A stretch of DNA of 64,000 nt from Mesorhizobium australicum (GTDB lineage Bacteria > Pseudomonadota > Alphaproteobacteria > Rhizobiales > Rhizobiaceae), in the NCBI RefSeq assembly GCF_900177325.1, contig NZ_FXBL01000004.1, positions 434,001 to 498,000 of the forward strand, read 5' to 3'. The notes beneath the pieces were generated by a model, which was not told the DNA's origin, did not search any database, and saw only the letters and a list, made by a program, of their open reading frames with translations. Shown piece by piece: positions 13,748 through 21,250 of this stretch. The first letter of the stretch is position 1. Each line of letters begins with the position of its first letter. Position numbers and translations under genes: made by a program.

Positions 13748-15880
13748 CTATTCAGCAGGGATCAACTGCACCGGCTCGTCGGCATCGGCCCCGACGGGAT
13801 CTTCCTCGCCGGCGAGGAAGGCCGGCAGCGCCGCGACATCGCCGTCATCCTCGTCGGGCTGAACGATGCCATGCTCGTCACCGATGAGGCGCAGCGGCTC
13901 GGGCAGCCAGCCGCTATCGGCAAGCAGCCGCTCCGCCTCCTTGGCCATCTCGCCCTTCTTCAGATGGTCGATCAGTTGCGCCGCACGCTCGCCGGCGCCC
14001 TCGCGCACCGCTTCGAGGATGCGGGACTTGGTGACGCGGCCGAGATAGTTGGCAACGGTCGGCCGCCAGCCGGCGTCGACCATGTCCAACCCGGTCACCC
14101 GGGCCAGCCGGTCCGCCTCGCGCAGGCGTTGCTCGAGCCCCTGCTGGCTGACACCGGCGCCGTAGGGATTGATGCGCTCGTAAAGCGCGTTGATCCCGAA
14201 ACTGACGCAGTGCGCCAAAAGTGCCAGCCGGCTGGCCTCGTCGAGGGCATCGAGCCAGGTCCACAACGCCTCGTCGTCGTCGAAGGGAATGTCGGCCTTC
14301 CAGGCCTCCTGCCGATCGGCGACAGCCCTGGCGTCCGAACTGTCCTTGAGGTCGGCGTCCTGCGCGGTGAAGTAGACGTGGCGGACCGAGGCTTCGAGAC
14401 AGCCGATCGAAGAGCGCTGACCGAAGGTGTCGAGCACCAGCCGATGGAGCAGTGCCGTCATCGCGATGTGCGGGTTGCCGGCGACGGCATTGCGCAGGGC
14501 CAGCGTGCGACGCGCGGTGAGGTCGATGATCAGCCGCTCCGGCAGCGGCTTGATGGTGTCGCTCTCATCCTCCTCGTCGGGCTCCGACGCCTGTGCACCG
14601 ATGGTGATCGTGGTCCGCCGGACCGCGGGGTCGGCACCATCGCCCTCGGGCACGTCATCCGGCTGACCGGCGTCGCCGCCGACCGTTGCGGGAACCTCGT
14701 CCTCGGGCCGGACATAGCCGCGATCAACGACCAGATCGCCGTCCCGATCGATGCTGACGAAGGCGCCGGCGTGGGCAATCTCGGCCGGCTCGTAGACCAT
14801 CGGACGGTTCTCGAACTGCGCGAGCGCCTGCTCGATCTCACCGAGCCGCTGATCGACCTCGTCGGGCAGTTCGTCGGCCTCGCCATACTGAGCCTCGATC
14901 TCGTCGTATTCGCTGCGCAGCGCTGTTCTGCTGGCCTGCTCCTCGTCGGTGAGATCGGCGAAGGTGCCGGTCAGGGAGCGCATGCCCTGCTCATGGCCAT
15001 AGGGCAGATCGACATCGACGACGATCCACTTCCAGCCCTCGGCGGCGATATCGTCGGCGCTGGCGCGCAGCTTCTCACCGACCAGACGATCAAGCAGCGC
15101 CGGGTCCTGCAGCCAGCCGCCATTGTCTGCCTCGAACAGGTCGCGCAGCACGATCCCTCCGGCGGCGACATAGGCGTCGACCCCGACGAACAGCGCCCGG
15201 CGGTCACTGGCCCGGATCGCCGTCTCGGTTAGCATGCGCCGGATCTGATGCGGCTCCTGCGACCAGGAATTCTGGAGCGTCGCCCAGACCTGTTCCTGGC
15301 GCGCATGATCATCGGTCACGGTGAAGGCCATGAGTTGGTCGAGCTTCATGCCGTCCTGCTCATAGATGTCGAGCAGCTTGGGCGAGACCTTGGCGAGACG
15401 CAGCCGCTGCTGCACGAAGCTGGCCGACACGAAGAAGCGCGCCGCGATCTCCTCGTGCGTGGCGCCCCGGTCATGGAGCGTCTGGAAGGCTCGGAACATG
15501 TCGAGAGGATGCAGGTCCTCGCGCTGGAAATTCTCGGCGAGCGAGTCTTCCTCGATTGGCACGACGCTGTTGGCATCCGAGACGACGCAGGGGACCGTTT
15601 CGGTCCTGGTCATGCGCTTCTGCTTGACCAGAAGTTCGAGCGCGCGATAGCGGCGGCCGCCGGCGGGCACCTCGAACATGCCGGTCTCATTGCGCTCGCC
15701 GTCGAGCACGGGGCGGACATTGAGGCTCTGGAGGAGCCCGCGCCGGGCAATGGAGGCGGCGAGATCCTCGATCGACTGCCCGTTCTTGATGCGCCGGACA
15801 TTGGCCTGGCTGAGCATCAGCTTGTTGAAGGGGATATCGCGCGAGGCGTTGAGGGTGATCTTCTGCTTGGCGGTCGCCAT
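13748..15880 (-). CDS. Large ParB/RepB/Spo0J-type protein
   Basis: 710 residues. Residues 10-120 form a ParB nuclease-like/CTPase N-terminal domain (LMLSQANVRRIKNGQSIEDLAASI, then FEVPAGGRRYRALELL, with SLAENFQREDLHPLDMFRAF following). A KorB-like HTH (THEEIAARFFVSASFVQQRL) is at about 140-162. The long C-terminal part, including an acidic stretch near residues 390-430, is typical of the oversized ParB proteins of alphaproteobacterial ICEs and plasmids. It is far from parA (13 kb), so it may act in gene regulation or DNA protection rather than partition. A leader shared with ardC precedes it. Confidence 0.92.
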   Translation of the reverse strand: MATAKQKITLNASRDIPFNKLMLSQANVRRIKNGQSIEDLAASIARRGLLQSLNVRPVLDGERNETGMFEVPAGGRRYRALELLVKQKRMTRTETVPCVVSDANSVVPIEEDSLAENFQREDLHPLDMFRAFQTLHDRGATHEEIAARFFVSASFVQQRLRLAKVSPKLLDIYEQDGMKLDQLMAFTVTDDHARQEQVWATLQNSWSQEPHQIRRMLTETAIRASDRRALFVGVDAYVAAGGIVLRDLFEADNGGWLQDPALLDRLVGEKLRASADDIAAEGWKWIVVDVDLPYGHEQGMRSLTGTFADLTDEEQASRTALRSEYDEIEAQYGEADELPDEVDQRLGEIEQALAQFENRPMVYEPAEIAHAGAFVSIDRDGDLVVDRGYVRPEDEVPATVGGDAGQPDDVPEGDGADPAVRRTTITIGAQASEPDEEDESDTIKPLPERLIIDLTARRTLALRNAVAGNPHIAMTALLHRLVLDTFGQRSSIGCLEASVRHVYFTAQDADLKDSSDARAVADRQEAWKADIPFDDDEALWTWLDALDEASRLALLAHCVSFGINALYERINPYGAGVSQQGLEQRLREADRLARVTGLDMVDAGWRPTVANYLGRVTKSRILEAVREGAGERAAQLIDHLKKGEMAKEAERLLADSGWLPEPLRLIGDEHGIVQPDEDDGDVAALPAFLAGEEDPVGADADEPVQLIPAE

Positions 15881-15961
15881 GATCGTGTCTCCGCGACGGG
15901 CGGCCGGGAACTCCTCTCGACCTCCAACCCGTCACGAAGAGCGGCGCCGCCCTCTCACTCT
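15881..15961 (-). promoter_or_regulatory. Leader upstream of parB shared with ardC
   Basis: Sequence 15888-15961 aligns with 17401-17474 upstream of ardC. Shared blocks are TCTCCGCGACGGGCG, CAACCCGTCACG and CTCTCACTCT in the same order and nearly the same spacing. GACGGG/CCCGTC can pair. It probably holds a common promoter/operator or mRNA leader. Confidence 0.5.
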
Positions 15962-16055
15962 GAGGACGGCGCCGCGCACCCGGTCTGCGAGGAAGCGCAA
16001 GGCCTGAAACACGGATTTGCGGAATCGAGGTAGGCCGAGCCTCAAGGCTCTTTCG

Positions 16056-16427
16056 TCAGGATGCGCCCGGCTGCGTGCGGGGCATGACAGCGACAATGCG
16101 TTCGGCCGCGCGAATGCTGCCGGCTTGCCGAGCCGCTTCGGCCCAGGCCGAGATGGGCAAATCCGTCTGGAAGAGGATGTCGCGTTCGATGCCCATGCCG
16201 AAGGGCAGTCGAACCGAGGTCAGGTCCTCGAGCGAAAAACTGCCGAGTTCGGGATAGCCAAGGTCGGCGAGACCGCACAGAGTATCGCCGTCGGCGTCGA
16301 GTTCGGTGGCCAGCCAGACGCCCTCGCCCAGCGGATTGAAGAACTTCACAACCGGTACGTGGTCGGCATCGCGATCATGCCCGTTGGCAAGCAGGCGGTC
16401 GCGCAGATCGTCGGTCAGGAGGATCAT
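16056..16427 (-). CDS. DUF2958 family protein
   Basis: 123 residues starting MILLTDDLRDRLLANG, then VVKFFNPLGEGVWLATELDADGDTLCGLADLG, the signature of DUF2958, a small protein of unknown role on conjugative elements. The 25 C-terminal residues beyond the usual end are variable. The start overlaps the ardC stop by 4 bp (ATGA), so it is translationally coupled to the antirestriction gene. Confidence 0.9.
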   Translation of the reverse strand: MILLTDDLRDRLLANGHDRDADHVPVVKFFNPLGEGVWLATELDADGDTLCGLADLGYPELGSFSLEDLTSVRLPFGMGIERDILFQTDLPISAWAEAARQAGSIRAAERIVAVMPRTQPGAS

Positions 16428-17394
16428 GCCGCCCTCCTGTCGATCGCGGGCTCGCCCAGTTCGCCGCCGTCAATTGCCACACCGACATCGGGCAGGAACG
16501 CGAGGAGCCAGTCCGCCGCCTTGCTGGCCTGCGAGGCGGCGCGGACGATGGCGCGGTTGTCCTCGCGCAGCACCTCGAGCCAGGAGCCGAGATAGTCGGC
16601 GTGGCGCACAGTCGGCACGATGCCGAGCGCGGCGCAGCAGAAGGCCGCGTTCATCTCGGCGACCAGTTCCTCGAAGGCGTATTTCCTGGTCCCGAACGAG
16701 CCGCCGAGATCGCGGCCGAGCCGCGAGGCATGGCCCGTGGCATGGCCGAGTTCGTGCAGCGCCGTGCGGTGCCAGTTGATCGGCTCGAAATAGGCGGCCG
16801 GCGGCGGCACCATGACATAGTCATGCGCCGGCGCGTAGAAGGCGCCGTCGCCCCCATGCGGAAGTCGATGCCGGTGGCCTTGATCAGCGCCTTGACGGTC
16901 GGCTCGATCATGCCCGGCGGAGGCGGCGGCGCCGCGACGGCGATGTCCTCCGGCAGGCCCTCGCACTGGGCCACGTTGAACACGGTGAAGCGTTTGAGGA
17001 ACGGGATGGCCTGGGCGTCTTCCCCCGTGTCGCGGGCGCGCTGTTTCTCGTCCTCCGGCACGAAACGGTCGGCATAGACCACGGTCGTGCCGTGTTCGCC
17101 CTTGCGGACATTGCCGCCCAGCGAGAGCGCCTGCCGGAAGGTGAGCCAGCCCTGACCTGGAAAGCCGTGCTGGACCACGGCACCCCACAGGATCAGGATG
17201 TTGATGCCGGAATAGGCGCGGCCGGTGCTGGCATTCCTGGGCAGGCCGAGCGGCGCCACAGCGGCCGATGTGCCCCATGGCTGCACCCAGGGGAAGCGAC
17301 CGGCTTCGAGCTCGGCGATGATCTGGCCGGTGATCTCGTCATAGAGGCTCGCCCGATCGGCGCCGGCGCGCGCATTGCGGTGCGGTCTGGACAT
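16424..17394 (-). pseudogene. ArdC-like antirestriction protein, frameshifted
   Basis: Two frames together encode one ArdC-type protein of about 320 residues. The N-terminal ssDNA-binding domain (LYDEITGQIIAELEAGRFPW, then LTFRQALSLGGNVRKGEHG) runs from 17394 to about 16856. The C-terminal zincin-like metallopeptidase domain (FYAPAHDYVMVPP, HELGHATGH, then YAFEELVAEMNAAF) is in the next frame down to 16424. The shift is at the five-base C run 16851-16855 (G on the coding strand); one more base restores the frame. ArdC protects incoming DNA during conjugation. The shared parB-type leader precedes it. It is either a genuine inactivating mutation or a read error. Confidence 0.85.
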
Positions 17395-17666
17395 CGCGGT
17401 TCTCCGCGACGGGCGCCGGAAGCTCTCCTCCGGCTTTCAACCCGTCACGGCAAACCCGTCCGCACTCTCACTCTCTGGGGGGCGTTGCGGGGTCTCCCCG
17501 CAGAAGGGGTCGGCCGAGACCCTGGCTCGGCCGCAGGGGAAGGCGTTCCCCTTGCAGCAGCGAAAGCGGTAAAGCGGCTTTCAGGAATTGCGCCATTGCG
17601 GATGTCCGGATGCCGGTAGCAGGCCGGAGTCTCGAAATTCCAACAATCCCAGGCTAAGGTGCGGGC
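17395..17666. promoter_or_regulatory. Divergent region between ardC and the SRAP gene
   Basis: Holds the leader 17401-17474 that matches the parB leader (minus direction) and then GC-rich repeats. TCTCCCCGCAGAAGGGG and CCCTGGCTCGGCCGCAGGGGAAGG can form hairpins around 17490-17550. No ORF and no LexA box seen. Confidence 0.45.
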
Positions 17667-18266
17667 ATGTGCAATGCCTATGAACAGCATGTGAAATGGG
17701 TCGAGTATGTGCGGATGATGCAGGCCATCGAGCTTGGCATCCCGACACAGCAATCCGAACTTGACCTGCCGGAGGCTGACGACATCCGCATCAACGACTT
17801 GGCGCCTGTCATGCGCGCCACGGCGAACGACAACGAGGTCGAACTGACGCCGATGAATTTCGGGCTGCCGTCGGATCAGCCCAAGCGCGGTCCGGTATTC
17901 AACTATCGCTCCGACGGGCGGAACTTCTCAAACAGCAGGCGCTGCCTCATTCCGGCATCTGGCTTCTTCGAGTTCACCGGCACGAAATATCCCAAGGCAA
18001 AGCATCGCTTCACGCTCAACGGTGCGCCGTTCCTGGCGATCGCCGGCATCTGGCGCGAGGCCCAGGGCAACCATGCCGCCTCGTTCGCCATGCTGACGAC
18101 CGAACCCGGTCTCGACATTAAGCCCTATCACGACCGGCAGGTCGTCGTGTTGCGGCCGGACGACTGGAAGGAGTGGCTCCATCTCACGAAGCCCGAGGCG
18201 GAACTGCTGCGGCCCCTGTCGGCAGGGTCGCTCGCCGTCGAGACGGTTCGAGCGGGAAAAGAATAA
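17667..18266 (+). CDS. SOS response-associated peptidase (SRAP/YedK/HMCES)
   Basis: 199 residues. Cys2 of MCNAYEQH is the residue that self-processes and crosslinks to abasic sites in ssDNA. The family motifs follow in order: VFNYRSDGRNF (RSE-like motif) near residue 77, CLIPASGFFEF near 92 with the catalytic glutamate, and YHDRQVVVL near 152 with the conserved histidine (the usual HxRMP replaced by HDRQV). These proteins shield abasic ssDNA and are common on conjugative plasmids, presumably protecting transferred single strands. It stands alone on the plus strand at the boundary to the defence-like cassette. Confidence 0.92.
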   Translation: MCNAYEQHVKWVEYVRMMQAIELGIPTQQSELDLPEADDIRINDLAPVMRATANDNEVELTPMNFGLPSDQPKRGPVFNYRSDGRNFSNSRRCLIPASGFFEFTGTKYPKAKHRFTLNGAPFLAIAGIWREAQGNHAASFAMLTTEPGLDIKPYHDRQVVVLRPDDWKEWLHLTKPEAELLRPLSAGSLAVETVRAGKE

Positions 18267-18293
18267 CCAGTCGCGTTGGTGCGAACTGATCCT

Positions 18294-19172
18294 CTATGGG
18301 ATGCGCCGACCGCGACGGCCGGCAATGATTGCCAGCATGTTCACCACGGACCACGTTCCTTCGGCGCAGAGGGCGGCCGTTCGAAAGTCGGCAAGACGTT
18401 TGTGCTGTAGCGCGAGGGCCAGCCGCACGGCGGCCTTCGCGTGGGCCCGGGCCTCTTCGTTGCTCGAACCCTTGAGTTCCTCTTCGAAGATAGCCTCGAG
18501 CATGCGCTTGGCGTCGGTGTCGCTGGGTGTCTTGTCATCGATCGGAGCGTGACGGGAAGGGTCATAGACCTCCTGGGCCACCGAGATGAGCACTTCGCGA
18601 CAGAGCAAGCCCACGGCCTGGTATTGCTCCTCGGTGTCGGCGGCGTCGAGCCGCGCGCGCATTTCCTGAAGCTGGCGGTCCACCTTTTGCCAACCGGTAG
18701 GCTCCTCGAAAACTGCCACGCGACGAGCCGACTGCGCGATATAGACAGGTTTGCCAGAAATGAGCCTGCTCGGCACAATTTGCCAGCCATCGGCCGCCAG
18801 CGCGGTATTGTAGACATCAAGGAGCGCTTGCACCTCTTCTCCGTCAGGCCGCACGACTGGATGCAGGGTTTCGCAGAGGAACTGCAGCAGCCTGGCGTCG
18901 GGCGCGTGCAGGAGGTTGAAACGACGATCGTAGAAAACCCAGCCTGAATCCCAGTCGCTGTTTCTCACCGTGTGTTGGTAGATATCGCCTGCCGCGTCCC
19001 TGTAGCGATGATCGAACGACGGCATCTTGGTAAGGTCGTACAAGCGCGCGAGGAACTCATCATCCTGCAGCCGGCCGGCCCAGCTCACCTGGGCCACGGC
19101 AAAGTGATCGATGATCGCGCGCCGCGTGACTTCTGAAATGGCCGTCTCGGATTCTTCCTGAAGGGCGTTCAT
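18294..19172 (-). CDS. AbiJ-NTD3 domain protein, putative abortive infection gene
   Basis: 292 residues. The N-terminal 140 residues fit the AbiJ-NTD3 family: EVTRRAIIDHF, WAGRLQDDEFLARLYDL, then PSFDHRYRDAAGDIYQH and NSDWDSGWVFYD, followed by HPVVRPDGEEV and SGKPVYIAQ. The C-terminal half is helical (GLLCREVLISVAQEV, then AKAAVRLALALQHKR) and may be a HEPN-like effector, but I see no clear R-x4-6-H RNase motif. It probably acts in phage or plasmid defence. It is the last gene of a probable operon with the small ORF and XRE regulator upstream; an 18-bp gap separates it from the small ORF. Confidence 0.72.
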   Translation of the reverse strand: MNALQEESETAISEVTRRAIIDHFAVAQVSWAGRLQDDEFLARLYDLTKMPSFDHRYRDAAGDIYQHTVRNSDWDSGWVFYDRRFNLLHAPDARLLQFLCETLHPVVRPDGEEVQALLDVYNTALAADGWQIVPSRLISGKPVYIAQSARRVAVFEEPTGWQKVDRQLQEMRARLDAADTEEQYQAVGLLCREVLISVAQEVYDPSRHAPIDDKTPSDTDAKRMLEAIFEEELKGSSNEEARAHAKAAVRLALALQHKRLADFRTAALCAEGTWSVVNMLAIIAGRRGRRIP

Positions 19173-19190
19173 GATTCTCGCCGTTGCGCT

Positions 19191-19469
19191 TTATAGGCGC
19201 TGGAAGCGACCGGGTTGATTGCCGCGATTGGAGCACAAGAACGTGTTGCTTGTGCGTTCGCTGAAAAGGATGACCGAGCCACGACGCGGCTGTAGTTCCG
19301 CTCGAATGGCATTCTTGAACGATTGCCACGACATCCCTGCCGGGCGTTCGATTATGAGCGCCGTCTTGTGGGCGATCCGGTTGGCTTGCAGGCCGCTTCT
19401 GCGCAAGCCTCTCTGGGTGATATGGATGCTGTCGCCGCGAGGCCGGTTGAATTCAGCAAAGTATCGCAC
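19191..19469 (-). CDS. Small unknown protein in XRE operon
   Basis: 92 residues starting with GTG directly after the TAA of the XRE gene (0-bp gap), so translation is probably coupled. Basic protein (many Arg/Lys) with RPAGMSWQSFKNAIRAELQPRRGSVILFSERTSNTF; no recognised domain. Position between an XRE regulator and an Abi-type protein suggests a partner or antitoxin-like component, but this is only context. Confidence 0.55.
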   Translation of the reverse strand: MRYFAEFNRPRGDSIHITQRGLRRSGLQANRIAHKTALIIERPAGMSWQSFKNAIRAELQPRRGSVILFSERTSNTFLCSNRGNQPGRFQRL

Positions 19470-19745
19470 TTACTCATCCTCTTCGTTGTCGGCCGCGAAA
19501 GAAATCTGGACGGAGGCGAGCCCATTGTTCGCGCTAAAGGCGATCAGGACACCCTCGCGCGTCAGCGCGCGCCTGATCGCGCGCAGTGTGTCGGACCTTG
19601 AATCGCGGCCTCGCTCCACATTTGAAATGGTGCCTGCCGAGAGACCGGCGGAGTGTGCGAGGGTTGCTTGATCGAGCCCTGCCATCATCCTGGCGGCCGC
19701 ATAGGTTCGGCCCCGAGCTTCGGCGTTGGACAGATTGAGTGGCAC
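19470..19745 (-). CDS. XRE-family transcriptional regulator
   Basis: 91 residues, GTG start at 19745 with GGAGG 5 nt upstream. Cro/CI-type HTH at about residues 15-60: ARMMAGLDQATLAHSAGLS, then GTISNVERGRDSRSDTLRAI. A short acidic C-terminus (ADNEEDE) may mediate contacts. It is divergent from the phospholipase-D-fold gene across an operator-like TAATTA repeat and heads the operon with the small ORF and AbiJ-like gene, the usual position of a regulator that keeps a defence operon quiet. Confidence 0.85.
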   Translation of the reverse strand: MPLNLSNAEARGRTYAAARMMAGLDQATLAHSAGLSAGTISNVERGRDSRSDTLRAIRRALTREGVLIAFSANNGLASVQISFAADNEEDE

Positions 19746-19776
19746 CCGAACCTCCGTGTTGGTATTTGTGTGGCTT

Positions 19777-19802
19777 TAATTAGGGCGTAATTATGGCATA
19801 AT
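19777..19802. promoter_or_regulatory. Operator-like TAATTA pair and promoter of the PLD-like gene
   Basis: Two TAATTA palindromes at 19777-19782 and 19788-19793 (5-bp spacer), next to a CATAAT -10-like element (19797-19802) reading rightward. Located between the divergent XRE and PLD-like genes in otherwise GC-rich DNA. Confidence 0.5.
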
Positions 19803-19885
19803 GTGCCGGCGCGTTGAGGCAACCGCTTGGGTGAAGTAGGGGCGCTTGGGCGGGCCGCATTGGCGCAAGCTGTCAGGGGGAAAAT

Positions 19886-21241
19886 TTGGAACTGCTTCTC
19901 AACGGGATCAACGGAAGTTACCTCCGCAACATCCTGCTCAACGCGGCAGATCACACCGAACGCGTCGATGCTGCAGTTGCGTATGTCACCGAGAACGATC
20001 TGCTCTTCGACTGGTGCTGGGACAACGAGATACCTTTGCGCTTCTGGGGGCGGTTCGATGAGCAGGTTCCCGTCGCGATCCCTGTCCTGCAACAGTTTCT
20101 CGCTCACCGGTCGGGTCGCTATGTCTGCAAGCTGGTCCGGAAGTTTCACCCCAAGGTCATTTGGTGGCGGGGCTATGGCGCCTACATCGGTTCGGCCAAC
20201 ATCACCCAGAGCGCTTGGTGGAACAATGTCGAGGCAGGCCTTTTCCTGACCGAGGCGGAACTCGTGGACGGTGGTCAGGATCTCGAGCTTGAGCACTTGT
20301 TTCGAGAAATCGACAAACACGCAGCTCCGCTGACGCAGGAACTCTTCGATTTGCTTGCCGCACGAAACGCGGAACTGACGCGCCGGAAGCATGCGAACAA
20401 GGACGCGGACAAGGCCTTCCTCGACACCCATCTCGTGCCGGGGTGGGAAGGTCTGGCGCGGATCAACCGGAAGTCTGCCAGCGACCAAAGACGACAGGAC
20501 TTCCTGAAGGAGTGGAACGATACGCTTCAGACCATCAGGGATATCGCCGCCAAAATCTCGACGGACGAGAACCGGCCCTCTTGGGTCGGACCCACTGCGC
20601 CACTGGGAGCGCAAGCCGACCAGTTCCTGCATGCGCACTACTACAAGAACACATTCGACGGACGGCGGGCTGACTTCGAAACTCATTTTGCCAAGCACCA
20701 CAAAGACCCGGACGCGGCTCTCGAAGAGGTCATCCGATGGTGGCGGAAATTACCGTTGTCGCCCAACGAGCATACCATGCTCAACAAGACGGCCCCGGCG
20801 CTGCGCCAGGCATTTGCCGAAGATATGCTCCCCAAGTTGACAGAGGATCAGTTCGTGGAGGCACTCGGCGGCATCCATGCAACGCGAGAGTATGCCCGCC
20901 GGGCGCCGAACCGGCTCATCGGCCTAGCCGCCGGCCGCACGTATGACATTCCCGAAAAGGTGGATGCGCTTGCCAGGCACATCTTTCGTGCCCCGGACCG
21001 AGGCGGTGTGTCCGTGATCGAGACGCTGCAGTTCGTGCTGTATGGCGGGAGAGCCGACGACCTTCCGCAGCGTCTTTGGGAAGCAATCGCGGACCGCAAG
21101 CGAAAGGTAGATCTGCTCGGTGTAAGCGCGATGGGGGAGATCGTCGGATGGGCGCACCCTGATCTGTTCCCTCCGAGGAACGGACGAACAAGCAAGGCCC
21201 TGCGCTCGCTGGGATATGACGTGACTGTTCACGTCGAATGA
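19886..21241 (+). CDS. Phospholipase-D-fold protein, putative nuclease
   Basis: 451 residues from a TTG start with AGGGGG 6 nt upstream. The first 130 residues contain one PLD-like half-site, KFHPKVIWWRGYGAYIGSANIT, i.e. the HxK plus GSxN pattern of PLD-family nucleases; one motif per chain suggests dimerisation. The remaining 320 residues are unassigned, helical, and end with a segment resembling a small domain (DLFPPRNGRTSKALRSLGYDV). Divergent from the XRE-AbiJ-like operon. A role in defence against foreign DNA is inferred from fold and neighbours. Confidence 0.75.
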   Translation: MELLLNGINGSYLRNILLNAADHTERVDAAVAYVTENDLLFDWCWDNEIPLRFWGRFDEQVPVAIPVLQQFLAHRSGRYVCKLVRKFHPKVIWWRGYGAYIGSANITQSAWWNNVEAGLFLTEAELVDGGQDLELEHLFREIDKHAAPLTQELFDLLAARNAELTRRKHANKDADKAFLDTHLVPGWEGLARINRKSASDQRRQDFLKEWNDTLQTIRDIAAKISTDENRPSWVGPTAPLGAQADQFLHAHYYKNTFDGRRADFETHFAKHHKDPDAALEEVIRWWRKLPLSPNEHTMLNKTAPALRQAFAEDMLPKLTEDQFVEALGGIHATREYARRAPNRLIGLAAGRTYDIPEKVDALARHIFRAPDRGGVSVIETLQFVLYGGRADDLPQRLWEAIADRKRKVDLLGVSAMGEIVGWAHPDLFPPRNGRTSKALRSLGYDVTVHVE

Positions 21242-21250
21242 AAGCGGCGC

